DNA of 64,000 bases from Salipiger marinus (GCF_900100085.1 NZ_FNEJ01000002.1:62001-126000); one strand, 5' to 3'; positions 15,716 to 25,528 are shown, numbered from the stretch's first letter. The notes: generated by a model from the letters alone, not told the origin. A program made the numbers and translations.

Positions 15716-17335
15716 TCAGTTCTCGAAATCATAGACGCCGTTGCGGCGGCGCGGGATCGACTGGCGTTCGATCATCCGCCGGGTATGCGGGCGGGCCTCG
15801 CCCCGGTGCAGCGCCAGCAGCCGGGCATAGGTGCCCTGATCGGCCTTGGTCCGGCGGGTGTTGTGGCGGATATATTCCACCCAAGTCGGCACGTGATAGG
15901 TTTCCTCCCAGATGCGCGGCTCTTCCAGATCGCGCATCAGCACCCAGTTCTGCGCGCCGTCGCGGATGCGCACCCGGCGCCGTTCCGCCATCACCGCCAG
16001 AAACTCGGGCACGTCCGCCGGGTCGATCTCGAACCGCGTGATGGCGACGATGGGGCCGCTGCGCGCCTTCAGATCGAGATGCAGCGTCGGTTCGCGGAAG
16101 AGATCAAGCGGCGACATGTCGAGATCGCCATATTCGGTCAGGGGCCGGACCAGACCGATGGCCGCCGCCGCCGCCAGCACCACGGCCGCTGCCAGAAAGG
16201 CCACGGTCAGCCCCTGCAGATCCGACACCGCCCCCCAGAGCCAGCTGCCCGCCGCCATGCCCCCGAAGGAGGCGGACTGATAAAGCGCGATGGCGCGCCC
16301 CACCACCCAGCGCGGCGTCGACAGCTGCACCGTCACGTTGAACAGCGACAGCGCCACCACCCAAGCCATGCCGCTGACCAGCAGCGCGGGCAGGCAGGCC
16401 CAGATCGTCGGCGCCACCGCCAGCCCCGCCGTGCCCAGAAGCGCCGCCAGCGCCGCCACCCGCACCACATGTTCATTGTCGAACCGCTCGCGCAGCCGCG
16501 CGTTGTTCAGCGCGCCAAGGATGGCGCCCAGCCCGAACACGCCCAGCAGGATGCCATAGGTGGTGGCATCGCCGTCCAGCCGGTCATGCGCCACGATGGG
16601 CAGCAGCGACAGCACCGCCACCGATCCCAGCCCGAAGACGAAGGCGCGGCCCATGACGTTCATCAGGTTGGGCGACATGGCGACGTAGCGCAGCCCCGAT
16701 CCCACCGCCAGCCGCAGCGGTTCCGGCGGCAGGGTCGACACGGGGGGCGGCGCCTTCCAGACCCAGAGCGTCAGGATCATCACCACGTAGCTGACCGCGT
16801 TCAGCGCAAAGGCCGCCGCCGCCCCCGCCGCCGCCACGATGATCCCGCCCGCCGCAGGCCCGATGGAGCGCATGGCGTTGAAGGCCATGGAGTTGAGCAC
16901 CACCGCCGAGGGCAGGTCGCTGCGCGGCACGATGTCGCCGATGGAGGCCTGCCATGACGGGTTGAAGAAGGTCGATCCGGTGCCGATGAGAAAGGTCAGC
17001 AGGATCAGCAGCCATGGCGTCATCAGCCCCAGCAGCGTCAGCACGGTCAGCAGCGTTGCCGCCGCCATCATGAAAAGCTGCGCGCCGATCATCACCCGCC
17101 TGCGGTCGAAATTGTCGGCGAGCGTGCCCGCAAACACCGCGAACAGCATGGTGGGCACCGTCACCCCGGCCTGCACCAGTCCCACCATGGCATCGCTGTC
17201 GCTGATCTGGGTCATCATCCAGCCCGCCCCCACCGACTGCACCAGCGTGCCCAGATTGGAGACCATGGAGGCCAGCCAGCGGTTGCGGAAGGCGGCGATG
17301 CGCAGGACGGACAGCGGAGAGGCGGCGGCGGGCAT
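15716..17335 (-). CDS. MFS transporter with a C-terminal monooxygenase-like domain
   Basis: A 539-residue protein. About the first 400 residues are a 12-helix MFS_3/EntS-type exporter (LASMVSNLGTLVQSVGAGWMM, FAVFAGTLADNFDRRRVM, GSTFFNPSWQASIGDIVPR). The last 120 residues are soluble and look like a dimeric alpha+beta (ABM-like) domain (SGPIVAITRFEIDPADVPEFL, RIWEETYHVPTWVEYIRHNTRRT). This fused architecture occurs in proteobacteria. The start at 17335 is chosen because MPAAASPLSVLRIAAFRNRWL is family-like; the in-frame start at 17446 adds an unlikely Cys-rich leader. The substrate is unknown. Confidence 0.85.
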   Translation of the reverse strand: MPAAASPLSVLRIAAFRNRWLASMVSNLGTLVQSVGAGWMMTQISDSDAMVGLVQAGVTVPTMLFAVFAGTLADNFDRRRVMIGAQLFMMAAATLLTVLTLLGLMTPWLLILLTFLIGTGSTFFNPSWQASIGDIVPRSDLPSAVVLNSMAFNAMRSIGPAAGGIIVAAAGAAAAFALNAVSYVVMILTLWVWKAPPPVSTLPPEPLRLAVGSGLRYVAMSPNLMNVMGRAFVFGLGSVAVLSLLPIVAHDRLDGDATTYGILLGVFGLGAILGALNNARLRERFDNEHVVRVAALAALLGTAGLAVAPTIWACLPALLVSGMAWVVALSLFNVTVQLSTPRWVVGRAIALYQSASFGGMAAGSWLWGAVSDLQGLTVAFLAAAVVLAAAAAIGLVRPLTEYGDLDMSPLDLFREPTLHLDLKARSGPIVAITRFEIDPADVPEFLAVMAERRRVRIRDGAQNWVLMRDLEEPRIWEETYHVPTWVEYIRHNTRRTKADQGTYARLLALHRGEARPHTRRMIERQSIPRRRNGVYDFEN

Positions 17336-17431
17336 GAAGGCTCTTTGCTCTGGCCACGCGGGGGCGCAGCACGGGGGATGCCCAAAGATAGAGCCCGTTT
17401 TATGCCCTCCGCCAAGGGGCTTTGGCAAAAA

Positions 17432-17448
17432 ACATGCGCAGTGCATGT
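17432..17448. promoter_or_regulatory. Dyad upstream of the MFS gene
   Basis: ACATGC and GCATGT are separated by 5 bases, about 97 bases upstream of the MFS start. A regulator binding site is possible, as such exporters often have dedicated repressors, but none is encoded next to it. Confidence 0.3.
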
Positions 17449-17486
17449 ATCAGGAGGTGCGCGCCTGCGGGCTCAGAGGTAAGAAA

Positions 17487-17532
17487 GCGGGGGCTCTGCC
17501 CCCGACCCCGGGATATTTTTGGTCAGAAGAAG
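17487..17532 (+). repeat. 3'-end repeat element, long form, copy 3 (orphan)
   Basis: The palindrome GGGGGCTCTGCCCCC is followed by CCCCGGGATATTTTTGG and TCAGAAGAAG. Both flanking genes run on -, so this copy has no + strand gene before it, unlike the other twelve. Confidence 0.75.
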
Positions 17533-17571
17533 TGCAAGGGGCGGCCCTGCCCCGGACCCGCCCGGACACGC

Positions 17572-17598
17572 AAAAGGGCCGGCGCGGGGCCGGCCCTT
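17572..17598 (-). terminator. Intrinsic terminator of glyA
   Basis: On the - strand, GGGCCGGC pairs with GCCGGCCC around a 5-base loop and is followed by TTTT. It lies 23 bases past the glyA stop. Confidence 0.75.
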
Positions 17599-17620
17599 GG
17601 TCAGTGCTGCTGTCCCGCGA

Positions 17621-18916
17621 TCAGAGCGAGGGATAGATCGGGAAGCGCTTGAGGAACTCGGTCACCTCGCCGCGCACCTTGGCCTCCACCTCGGCATTGC
17701 CTTCCTCGCCATTGGCGGCAAGCCCGTCCACCACCTCGATGATCCAGTCGGCGATCTGGCGGAATTCGGCCTCGGCGAAGCCGCGCGTGGTCCCGGCGGG
17801 GGAGCCGAGCCGGATGCCGCTGGTCACGGTGGGCTTTTCGGGGTCGAACGGCACGCCGTTCTTGTTGCAGGTGATCTGCGCGCGCCCCAGCGCCTTTTCG
17901 GTGGCATTGCCCTTCACGCCCTTGGGGCGCAGGTCAACCAGCACCACATGGGTGTCGGTGCCATGGGTCACGGTGTCGAGCCCGCCCTTGATCAGCTGGT
18001 CGCTGAGCGCCTGCGCATTGGCGATGACCTGCTTGGCATAGGTCTTGAACGACGGATCCAGCGCCTCGCCGAAGGCCACGGCCTTGGCGGCGATGACATG
18101 CATCAGCGGGCCGCCCTGAATGCCGGGGAAGATGGCGGAGTTGAATTTCTTCGCCAGATCCTCGTCATTGGTCAGGATCATGCCGCCGCGCGGGCCGCGC
18201 AGGGTCTTGTGGGTGGTGGTGGTGGCCACATGCGCATGCGGGAAGGGCGAGGGATGTTCGCCCGCCGCCACCAGACCGGCGAAATGCGCCATGTCCACCA
18301 GCAGCCATGCGCCGACGCTGTCGGCGATTTCGCGCATCTTGGCAAAATCGATCTGGCGCGGGATGGCCGAGCCGCCCGCGATCAGCAGCTTGGGCTGGTG
18401 TTCGGCGGCCAGCGCCGCGACCTGATCGTAATCGAGCCGGTTGTCCTGCTGGCGCACGCCATATTGCACGGCGTTGAACCATTTGCCCGACTGGTTGGGC
18501 CTTGCGCCATGGGTCAGGTGGCCACCCGCATCAAGGCTCATGCCCAGAATGGTGTCGCCGGGCTGCAGCAGCGCGGTGAACACGCCCTGATTGGCCTGAC
18601 TGCCGGAATTGGGCTGCACATTGGCGAAGCCGCAGCCGAAAAGCTGCTTGGCCCGGTCGATGGCGAGGTTTTCCGCCACGTCCACCCAGTCGCAGCCGCC
18701 ATAGTAGCGCTTGCCCGGATAACCTTCGGCATATTTGTTGGTCATCACCGACCCCTGCGCCTGCATCACGGCGCGGGACACGATGTTTTCGGACGCGATC
18801 AGTTCGATCTCGTCACGCTGCCGGCCAAGCTCGCCGGTGATCGAGGCGAAAAGCTCGGGGTCGCTGGAAGACAGGTCTTCGGTAAAAAAGCCGCTGTCGC
18901 GTTGCGGGGCGTTCAT
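17621..18916 (-). CDS. glyA: Serine hydroxymethyltransferase
   Basis: A 431-residue PLP enzyme interconverting serine and glycine with tetrahydrofolate, the main source of one-carbon units. It shows [41 protein letters not shown] and the PLP lysine region [21 protein letters not shown] lies 7 bases before the ATG at 18914-18916. It ends at a clear terminator. The upstream 167 bases are shared with divergent nadK; I see no riboswitch there. Confidence 0.98.
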   Translation of the reverse strand: MNAPQRDSGFFTEDLSSSDPELFASITGELGRQRDEIELIASENIVSRAVMQAQGSVMTNKYAEGYPGKRYYGGCDWVDVAENLAIDRAKQLFGCGFANVQPNSGSQANQGVFTALLQPGDTILGMSLDAGGHLTHGARPNQSGKWFNAVQYGVRQQDNRLDYDQVAALAAEHQPKLLIAGGSAIPRQIDFAKMREIADSVGAWLLVDMAHFAGLVAAGEHPSPFPHAHVATTTTHKTLRGPRGGMILTNDEDLAKKFNSAIFPGIQGGPLMHVIAAKAVAFGEALDPSFKTYAKQVIANAQALSDQLIKGGLDTVTHGTDTHVVLVDLRPKGVKGNATEKALGRAQITCNKNGVPFDPEKPTVTSGIRLGSPAGTTRGFAEAEFRQIADWIIEVVDGLAANGEEGNAEVEAKVRGEVTEFLKRFPIYPSL

Positions 18917-19083
18917 GGGCGGGCCTCCGGTGTCATGGATTCGTCACTTGGCGCCTAGGTAAAGGAAACCGGACCCAGCGCAAAGCCGTCAAAGCGACAC
19001 GGGAGCCTCAACCTGCGTCGTGACTGGCAGAAGGCGGAAACTTGTGATTGTTTCGGAACGACCGGAAAGGGTCAGGAAACCTC

Positions 19084-19845
19084 ATGTCGCTGCGAATTGC
19101 CTTCTGCGCCTCCCGCGCGCCCATCGCGCAGGCCGCCCTTGCCTCGCTGACCAACCGCTATGGCGACCACGCCGAACAGGGCGCGGATGTGATCGTGGCG
19201 CTGGGGGGCGACGGGTTCATGCTGCAGACCCTGCACCGGACCGAGGAACTGGCCGTGCCGGTCTATGGCATGAACCGGGGCACGGTGGGGTTTCTGATGA
19301 ACGCCTATTCCGAACACCGCCTGCCGGAACGGCTGGAAGCGGCGGAGGAGGCGGTGATCAATCCGCTGGTGATGCGCGCGCAGACCGTGGATGGCGCCGT
19401 GCATCAGGCGCTGGCCATCAACGAGGTGTCGCTGCTGCGCACCGGCCCGCAGGCGGCCCGGCTGGCGATCCATGTGGATGGCAAGCTGCGAATGCCGGAA
19501 CTGGTCTGTGACGGCGCGCTGCTGGCCACGCCCGCCGGATCCACCGCATACAACTATTCCGCGCACGGGCCGATCCTGCCCATCGGGTCGGACGTGCTGG
19601 CGCTGACCTCGGTGGCGGCGTTCCGGCCCCGGCGCTGGCGCGGCGCGCTGCTGCCCAAACGCGCCGAGGTGACATTCGAGGTGCTGGAGCATGAAAAGCG
19701 CCCCGTCATGGCCGAGGCCGACAGCCAGTCGGTGCGCAACGTGGTGCGGGTGGTGATCCGGTCCGAACCGTCGGTGGAACACCGGGTGCTGTTCGATCCC
19801 GGCCACGGGCTGGAAGAGCGGCTGATCCGCGAACAGTTTGTCTGA
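19084..19845 (+). CDS. nadK: NAD kinase
   Basis: A 253-residue ATP-NAD kinase making NADP. The GGDG motif is at 41-44, followed by AINEVSLLR and the second substrate motif [16 protein letters not shown]. The start at ATG 19084 ([10 protein letters not shown]) has AGGAAAC upstream; a longer frame from 19048 is not family-like. Length is short but normal for alphaproteobacteria. It is followed 12 bases later by the VOC gene, so they may be co-transcribed. Confidence 0.96.
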   Translation: MSLRIAFCASRAPIAQAALASLTNRYGDHAEQGADVIVALGGDGFMLQTLHRTEELAVPVYGMNRGTVGFLMNAYSEHRLPERLEAAEEAVINPLVMRAQTVDGAVHQALAINEVSLLRTGPQAARLAIHVDGKLRMPELVCDGALLATPAGSTAYNYSAHGPILPIGSDVLALTSVAAFRPRRWRGALLPKRAEVTFEVLEHEKRPVMAEADSQSVRNVVRVVIRSEPSVEHRVLFDPGHGLEERLIREQFV

Positions 19846-19857
19846 AAGGGATTTGGA

Positions 19858-20241
19858 ATGATCGAAGGGCTGCATCATGTGGCGCTGATCTGCGGCGATT
19901 ACGCGCGGAGCCGGGCGTTTTACGTGGATCTGCTGGGGCTGCGGGTGATCGCGGAGACGCATCGCGCCGAGCGGCAGAGCTGGAAGCTGGATCTGGCGGT
20001 GCCGGGCGGCGGGCAGATCGAGCTGTTCAGCTTTCCCGCCCCGCCCGACCGTCCCTCCCGCCCCGAGGCCAAGGGCCTGCGGCATCTGGCCTTTGCCGTG
20101 GCCGATGTGGAGGCCGCAAAGGCACGGCTGGACGCGGCGGGCGTGGCGGTGGAGCCGGTGCGGACGGATCCGCTGACCGGCAAGCGCTTCACCTTCTTTC
20201 CCGATCCCGACGGCCTGCCGCTGGAATTTTACGAAAGCTGA
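19858..20241 (+). CDS. VOC family metalloprotein (YaeR/GloA2-like)
   Basis: A 127-residue single-domain vicinal oxygen chelate protein: GLHHVALICGDYARSRAFYVDLLGLRVI at the start, KGLRHLAFAVADVE in the middle and DPDGLPLEFYES at the end give the usual His/Glu metal ligands. The length and motifs match the YaeR group of unknown substrate rather than classical glyoxalase I. It converges on prpE with a 2-base gap. Confidence 0.88.
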   Translation: MIEGLHHVALICGDYARSRAFYVDLLGLRVIAETHRAERQSWKLDLAVPGGGQIELFSFPAPPDRPSRPEAKGLRHLAFAVADVEAAKARLDAAGVAVEPVRTDPLTGKRFTFFPDPDGLPLEFYES

Positions 20242-20243
20242 GA

Positions 20244-22142
20244 TCAGGCGGGCAGCCTGCCATAGCCCAGAGGTTCCAGTGCCGCGCGGATCTCGTCCAG
20301 AATGGCGGGATCGTCGATGGTGGCGGGCAGCTTGAACGGCTCGCCATCCGCGACCTTGGCCATGGTGGCGCGCAGGATCTTGCCCGACCGGGTCTTGGGC
20401 AGGCGGTCCACCACGGCGCAAAGCTTGAACGCCGCGACCGGGCCGATCCGGTCGCGCACCAGCGCCACGCATTCGCGCACGATTTCTGCATGCGGGCGGT
20501 CGCAGCCCCGGTTGAGGCAGACAAACCCCAGCGGCAGCTGGCCCTTGAGCGGATCGCTGACCCCGATCACCGCGCATTCCGCCACATCGGGATGGCTTGC
20601 CAGCACCTCCTCCATGCCGCCGGTGGACAGGCGATGGCCCGCGACGTTGATGACGTCATCGGTGCGCGCCATGATATACAGATAGCCGTCCTCGTCCTTC
20701 ATCCCCGCGTCGCCGGTTTCGTAAAAGCCGGGGAAATGCGTGAGGTAGGATTTGCGGAACCGCTCTTCGGCGTTCCACAGCGTCGGCAGCGTGCCCGGCG
20801 GCAGCGGCAGCCTGATGGCGATGGCGCCCAGCGTGCCCGGCGCCACCTCGTGCCCGCCCTCGTCGAGGATGCGCACGTCATAGCCCGGCATCGGCACCGA
20901 GGGGCTGCCCAGCTTCACCGGCAGCGGTTCGATCCCCATGGGGTTCGCGGCGATGCCCCAGCCGGTTTCGGTCTGCCACCAGTGGTCGATCACCGGCTTG
21001 CCCAGCATGGTCTGCGCCCAGACGATGGTGTCCGGATCGGCGCGTTCGCCCGCCAGATAGACCGCCTTCAGGCAGGACAGGTCGTATTTCGCCACGAACT
21101 CCCCCGCCGGATCCTCGCGTTTCACCGCGCGGAAGGCGGTGGGGGCGGTGAAGAAGGATTTGACCCGGTGTTCCGAAATCACCCGCCAGAACGTGCCCGC
21201 ATCGGGGGTGCCCACCGGCTTGCCCTCGAACACGAGGGTGGTGGCGCCGTAGATCAGCGGCGCATAGCAGATATAGCTGTGCCCCACGACCCAGCCCACA
21301 TCCGACGCCGCCCAGAACCGGTCGCCCGGGTCGACATCATAGATGTTCTTCATCGACCAGTGAAGCGCCACCAGATGCCCGCCGGTATGGCGCACAACGC
21401 CCTTGGGCGCCCCGGTGGTGCCGGAGGTGTAAAGGATATAGGCCGGGTGGTTGCCCTCCACCGGCACGCAGTCGGCGGGGGTCACGCCATATTGAAAGCC
21501 GTGCCAGTTCACGTCCCGGCCTTCGACGAGTGCCGCCACCTCCTGTTCGCGCTGGTAGATCACGCAGAACTCGGGCTTGTGGCGGGCGCGGTCGATGGCG
21601 CCGTCCAGCAGCGGCTTGTAATGCACCACCCGCCCCGGCTCCAGCCCGCAGGAGGCGGCGATGATGCATTTGGGCTGCGCGTCGTCGATGCGCACCGCCA
21701 GCTCATGCGCGGCAAAGCCGCCAAAGACCACGGAATGGATGGCGCCAAGCCGCGCGCAGGCCAGCATCGCCTCCAGCGCCTCGGGGATCATCGGCATGTA
21801 GATGATGACGCGGTCGCCCTTTTCCACCCCCTTGGCGCGCAGGGCCCCGGCCAGCGTGGCGACGCGGTTGCGCAGTTCCACATAGGTGATCTCGCGCTTG
21901 GTATGGGTGACGGGGCTGTCCCAGATGATCGCCACCTGTTCGCCGCGCCCGGCCTCCACATGGCGATCCACGGCGTTCCAGCAGGTGTTGACCATGCCAT
22001 CGGCGAACCATTCGTACCGCCCCTCCCCGGGCTCCGACAGCGCCCGCGACGGCACCCTGTCCCAGTCGATGGCGCGGGCGGCCTCCATCCAGAATCCTTC
22101 GGGATCGGATTGCCAGCCTGCGTAAACATCCTTGTAGCCCAT
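20244..22142 (-). CDS. prpE: Propionyl-CoA synthetase
   Basis: A 632-residue acyl-CoA synthetase of the PrpE/AcsA group that activates propionate (possibly acetate). It has an ACAS N-terminal segment (GYKDVYAGWQSDPEGFWMEAA), the A3 motif YTSGTTGAPKGVVR, WWQTETGW, and the C-terminal GKILRATM catalytic lysine. The short N-terminus and FWAASDVGWVVGHSYICYAPL are typical for PrpE. AGGAGG is 7 bases before the ATG at 22140-22142. TTTGCAAA sites upstream suggest control by an ScfR-family regulator of propionyl-CoA metabolism. Confidence 0.93.
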   Translation of the reverse strand: MGYKDVYAGWQSDPEGFWMEAARAIDWDRVPSRALSEPGEGRYEWFADGMVNTCWNAVDRHVEAGRGEQVAIIWDSPVTHTKREITYVELRNRVATLAGALRAKGVEKGDRVIIYMPMIPEALEAMLACARLGAIHSVVFGGFAAHELAVRIDDAQPKCIIAASCGLEPGRVVHYKPLLDGAIDRARHKPEFCVIYQREQEVAALVEGRDVNWHGFQYGVTPADCVPVEGNHPAYILYTSGTTGAPKGVVRHTGGHLVALHWSMKNIYDVDPGDRFWAASDVGWVVGHSYICYAPLIYGATTLVFEGKPVGTPDAGTFWRVISEHRVKSFFTAPTAFRAVKREDPAGEFVAKYDLSCLKAVYLAGERADPDTIVWAQTMLGKPVIDHWWQTETGWGIAANPMGIEPLPVKLGSPSVPMPGYDVRILDEGGHEVAPGTLGAIAIRLPLPPGTLPTLWNAEERFRKSYLTHFPGFYETGDAGMKDEDGYLYIMARTDDVINVAGHRLSTGGMEEVLASHPDVAECAVIGVSDPLKGQLPLGFVCLNRGCDRPHAEIVRECVALVRDRIGPVAAFKLCAVVDRLPKTRSGKILRATMAKVADGEPFKLPATIDDPAILDEIRAALEPLGYGRLPA

Positions 22143-22545
22143 GGGTCGCCTCCTCTCGTCCACTGCGAAAGAGGATTAGGCACCTGCCCCGATTTCGGGC
22201 AAGCCTGTTACCGTGCGACAGGACCGAAGGTCGCAGAAGTTTTGCAGAAACACCGCGGAATCGGACTGCAAACTTTGCAAAGCCCCGGAAAGTTTGCCGC
22301 CACGCCGCAGCGCGGCGCGCGTTTGCAAATTCGCTAAGTCAAAAGCTGCAAATCACGCCGCGGCTGCCTTCCGCACCGGCAGATGACGGTGATTCTGCCC
22401 GTGCCAGGACCAGCACCGCGCCAGAGGTGACACAGCTTTGCTGCGGCTGCAGCATCAGGATTGACCGCCCTGCCCGCCGTGCCGTTTTCTGGGGCTGGCG
22501 GGGCCGACTCGCCGTCATTCAACCCGGATATTGTTAGGAACGACC
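22143..22545. other. 403-base divergent promoter region of prpE and the exported protein
   Basis: No gene is visible. It holds the TTTGCAAA cluster at 22241-22352. Nearer prpE is a short imperfect dyad around TGCCCCGATTTCGGGCA. The right third is GC-rich with no further motif recognised. Confidence 0.7.
22241..22352. promoter_or_regulatory. TTTGCAAA operator cluster, ScfR (PccR/RamB)-like
   Basis: Exact TTTGCAAA occurs at 22274-22281 (in the context GCAAACTTTGCAAAG) and at 22322-22329. Degenerate copies are TTTGCAGA at 22241, ACTGCAAA at 22265 and GCTGCAAA at 22345. Known: PccR of Rhodobacter sphaeroides controls propionyl-CoA genes through repeated TTTGCAAA, and actinobacterial RamB binds AACTTTGCAAA. 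Inferred: these sites control prpE, which starts 99 bases away. The exact copies are 40 bases apart, not the close direct repeat described for PccR. Confidence 0.6.
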
Positions 22546-23034
22546 ATGAACAGAAGAGCATTCCTTGGCGCGGCCGCGGCCGCGCTGCTGTATGTGGTGG
22601 CGACTCCGGCAGAGCTTGCTGCAGCCGAGGTTCGGTTGAAAGAACTTATCGCGATGACAAAAAAGGCCAAACCACAGGACATGGCCTCGCTCGCCTGGTC
22701 CGCTGCGGAGGCGAAGAAACTGGGCTGGGATTCCCCCGTCAGCGGCAAGGACATGCACTGGCTGGGCAAGTGGAACGTGACCACTCACAAGGGCGAAAAG
22801 GCGCAGTTTTCAGTGCTGAAGGGCGGCAAGATCCGGCCCGACAATGGCGCAAAAATCCCGTTCCGGCGCTGGGAGGTGCTTGGCAAGCCGGGATCGCCCA
22901 TGATGATGAGCCTGTCGGGCTCCGGCAACCTGAACGTTTATTACCAGTATTATGAATGGCGGAACGGCGCCGCCGTGTTCCTGTCCAACTTCGCCAACCG
23001 CGCGCAATACATGACGCTGACCATGCGCAGCTGA
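22546..23034 (+). CDS. Exported protein of unknown function
   Basis: A 162-residue protein with a Tat- or Sec-type signal (MNRRAFLGAAAAALLYVVATPAELAAA). The mature part contains AKKLGWDSPVSGKDMHWLGKW and a YYQYYEWRNGAAVFLSNFANRAQYMTLTM end. It is Lys-rich for this genome and its codon use is a little more AT-rich than its neighbours. RBS AGGA before the ATG at 22546. I do not recognise the family. A strong hairpin follows it. Confidence 0.7.
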   Translation: MNRRAFLGAAAAALLYVVATPAELAAAEVRLKELIAMTKKAKPQDMASLAWSAAEAKKLGWDSPVSGKDMHWLGKWNVTTHKGEKAQFSVLKGGKIRPDNGAKIPFRRWEVLGKPGSPMMMSLSGSGNLNVYYQYYEWRNGAAVFLSNFANRAQYMTLTMRS

Positions 23035-23048
23035 TCGGAGCTGCGGGG

Positions 23049-23082
23049 ACCGGCGCCGGGAGAGCCCCGGCGCCGGTTTCGG
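23049..23082. terminator. Bidirectional terminator before the maeB stop
   Basis: Perfect 12-base arms ACCGGCGCCGGG and CCCGGCGCCGGT around AGAGC, then TTTCGG on the + strand. It serves the upstream + strand gene and abuts the maeB stop (23084). Confidence 0.65.
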
Positions 23083-23083
23083 C

Positions 23084-25363
23084 CTAGCCGTAATGCGCGA
23101 CAGGCGTGCCCGCGATGGCGGACATGTTCAGCAGCCCGCGCGAGGTGATCGAGGGCGTGACGATATGGGCGCGGTTGCCCATGCCCATCAGGATCGGCCC
23201 GACCTCGAGCCCGCCCGCCTTGACCTTCAGGATGTTGCGCACGCCAGAGGCGGCATCGGCCTCGGCAAAGACCAGCACGTTGGCGGCGCCGTCCATCCGG
23301 TTGTCGGGCAGCAGTCGGGCCCGCAGTTCGGGATCCAGCGCCGCATCCACATGCATCTCGCCCTCATAGACAAAATCGCGCGGCGCGCTGTCGAGGATGG
23401 CAAGCGCGCGGCGGATGCGCGGGCCGGACCCGTCAGCCTGATTGCCGAACTGTGACCGCGAGCACAGCGCGATCTTCGGTTCCAGACCAAAGCGGCGGAC
23501 ATGGCGCGCGGCACCAATCGCGGCCTCGGCGATCTGTTCCGGCGTGGGTTCGATCCAGACCTGCGTGTCGGCGATGAAGAGCGGCCCGTCTTCAAGGATC
23601 ATCATGGACAGCGCGCCATGCGGCTGGTGGCGGACATCGCCCAGCACCTGCGTCACATAGTTCAGATGCCAGCGGTATTCCCCGAAGGTGCCGCAGATCA
23701 TCGAATCGGCCTCGTCGCGATGCACCATGACCGCGGCGATGGCGGTCAGGTTGGTGCGCATCACCGCACGGGCCAGATCGGGGGTGACGCCGCTGCGCGC
23801 CATCAGCCGGTGATAGGTTTCCCAGTAATCGCGGTAGCGCGGATCGTCCTGCGGGTTGACGATGTGGAAATCGCGCCCCGGGCGGATGGTCAGCCCCAGC
23901 CGTTCGCAGCGCGCCTCCAGCACTTCGGGGCGACCGATCAGAATGGGGTGTTCGGTGGTGTCTTCGAGGATGGCCTGCGCGGCGCGCAGCACGCGCTCGT
24001 CCTCGCCCTCGGCAAAGACGATGCGGCGCGACGCGGTGGCCGCCGCTTCGAAGACCGGGCGCATCAGCAGCGCCGACTTGAACACGCTGGCATTCAGCTT
24101 GTCCTTGTAGGCCTTCAGATCCGTCAGCGGGCGGGTGGCCACGCCGGTCTCCATCGCCGCCTTGGCCACGGCAGAGGAGACGACGGCAGAAAGCCGGGGA
24201 TCGAATGGCTTCGGGATCAGGTAATCCGCGCCAAAGGTCATCTGTTCGCCATGATAGGCCGCCGCCGCCTCGGCGCTGGTGGTGGCACGGGCCAGCGCCG
24301 CGATGCCTTCGACACAGGCGATCTGCATCTCGTCGTTGATCTCGGTCGCGCCCACATCCAGCGCGCCGCGGAAGATGAACGGGAAGCACAGCACGTTGTT
24401 GACCTGATTGGGGAAGTCGCTGCGCCCCGTGGCGATGATCGCATCGGGCGACACCGCGCGCGCCACGTCCGGCATGATTTCCGGGGTCGGGTTGGCCAGC
24501 GCAAAGATGATGGGCCGCGCGGCCATGCGCGTCACCTGGTCGGGGGTCAGCACGCCCGGACCGGAGAGGCCAAGGAACAGATCCGCGCCCTCGATCACGT
24601 CATCCAGCGTGCGCAGGTCGGTCTTCTGCGCAAAGGCGGCCTTCTGCGGGTTCATGTCCTCGGCCCGGCCTTCATAGACCAGCCCATGAATGTCGCAGAG
24701 CCAGATGTTTTCGCGCTTCACGCCCAGCTTCACCAGCATGTTCAGGCAGGCAATGCCCGCCGCCCCGCCGCCGGTGGAGACGATCTTGATGTCTTCCCAC
24801 GCCTTTTCGGCCACGAACAGCGCGTTGGTGGCCGCGGCCCCCACCACGATGGCGGTGCCGTGCTGGTCGTCGTGGAAGACCGGAATGTTCATCCGCTCGC
24901 GGCAGATCTTTTCCACGATGAAGCAGTCGGGGGCCTTGATGTCCTCAAGGTTGATAGCGCCAAAGGTCGGCTCCAGCGCGCAGACGATCTCGGCCAGCTT
25001 CACCGGGTCGTTTTCCGCCAGTTCAATGTCGAAGCAGTCGATATCGGCGAATTTCTTGAAAAGGACGGCCTTGCCTTCCATTACCGGCTTCGAGGCCAGC
25101 GGGCCGATATTGCCCAGACCCAGCACGGCGGTGCCATTGGACACCACCGCCACCAGATTGCCGCGCGCGGTGTAGCGGGCGGCATTGGCGGGGTCGGCCT
25201 TGATCTCCAGACAGGCCTCGGCCACGCCCGGCGAATAGGCGCGGCTAAGGTCGCGACCATTGGCAAGCGGCTTTGTCGCGCGGATCTCGAGTTTCCCGGG
25301 CTTGGGATTCTCGTGATAGAACAGCGCGGCCTGACGGAGGGATTCCTGAGCGGTATCGGACAT
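23084..25363 (-). CDS. maeB: NADP-dependent malic enzyme with phosphotransacetylase-like domain
   Basis: A 759-residue two-domain protein. Residues 1-430 are the malic enzyme (oxidative decarboxylation of malate to pyruvate): [53 protein letters not shown] and [15 protein letters not shown]. The remainder is a PTA_PTB domain ([32 protein letters not shown]), usually an allosteric acetyl-CoA sensor rather than an active transacetylase in MaeB. A GTTCA-ACAC-TGAAC dyad lies 23 bases upstream of its ATG. Confidence 0.95.
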   Translation of the reverse strand: MSDTAQESLRQAALFYHENPKPGKLEIRATKPLANGRDLSRAYSPGVAEACLEIKADPANAARYTARGNLVAVVSNGTAVLGLGNIGPLASKPVMEGKAVLFKKFADIDCFDIELAENDPVKLAEIVCALEPTFGAINLEDIKAPDCFIVEKICRERMNIPVFHDDQHGTAIVVGAAATNALFVAEKAWEDIKIVSTGGGAAGIACLNMLVKLGVKRENIWLCDIHGLVYEGRAEDMNPQKAAFAQKTDLRTLDDVIEGADLFLGLSGPGVLTPDQVTRMAARPIIFALANPTPEIMPDVARAVSPDAIIATGRSDFPNQVNNVLCFPFIFRGALDVGATEINDEMQIACVEGIAALARATTSAEAAAAYHGEQMTFGADYLIPKPFDPRLSAVVSSAVAKAAMETGVATRPLTDLKAYKDKLNASVFKSALLMRPVFEAAATASRRIVFAEGEDERVLRAAQAILEDTTEHPILIGRPEVLEARCERLGLTIRPGRDFHIVNPQDDPRYRDYWETYHRLMARSGVTPDLARAVMRTNLTAIAAVMVHRDEADSMICGTFGEYRWHLNYVTQVLGDVRHQPHGALSMMILEDGPLFIADTQVWIEPTPEQIAEAAIGAARHVRRFGLEPKIALCSRSQFGNQADGSGPRIRRALAILDSAPRDFVYEGEMHVDAALDPELRARLLPDNRMDGAANVLVFAEADAASGVRNILKVKAGGLEVGPILMGMGNRAHIVTPSITSRGLLNMSAIAGTPVAHYG

Positions 25364-25385
25364 GCGCGGCCTCGTCCCGAAAATT

Positions 25386-25399
25386 GTTCAACACTGAAC
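25386..25399. promoter_or_regulatory. Dyad just upstream of maeB
   Basis: GTTCA and TGAAC around ACAC, in an AT-rich patch 23-36 bases upstream of the maeB start. Its position fits an operator near the transcription start. No cognate regulator is encoded nearby. Confidence 0.4.
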
Positions 25400-25528
25400 T
25401 ATCTGCCGCAAGGGCATCTGGATCCGGGTAACAGGAATGCCGCGAGGCGTAAACTCAAAATGGCCGGCGCAGGGATCCACGCGCCGCCCAACGGGCGGAG
25501 CAGAAACGGATCCGGTGTAAAAGGCGGG

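Noticed and set aside
17422-17652. Small + strand protein frame of 76 codons over the orphan repeat.
   Set aside because: It covers the repeat and the glyA terminator and ends inside glyA; no family signal.
18917-19083. Possible glycine, THF or SAM-type riboswitch before glyA.
   Set aside because: No conserved core motifs found in either direction in the 167 bases.
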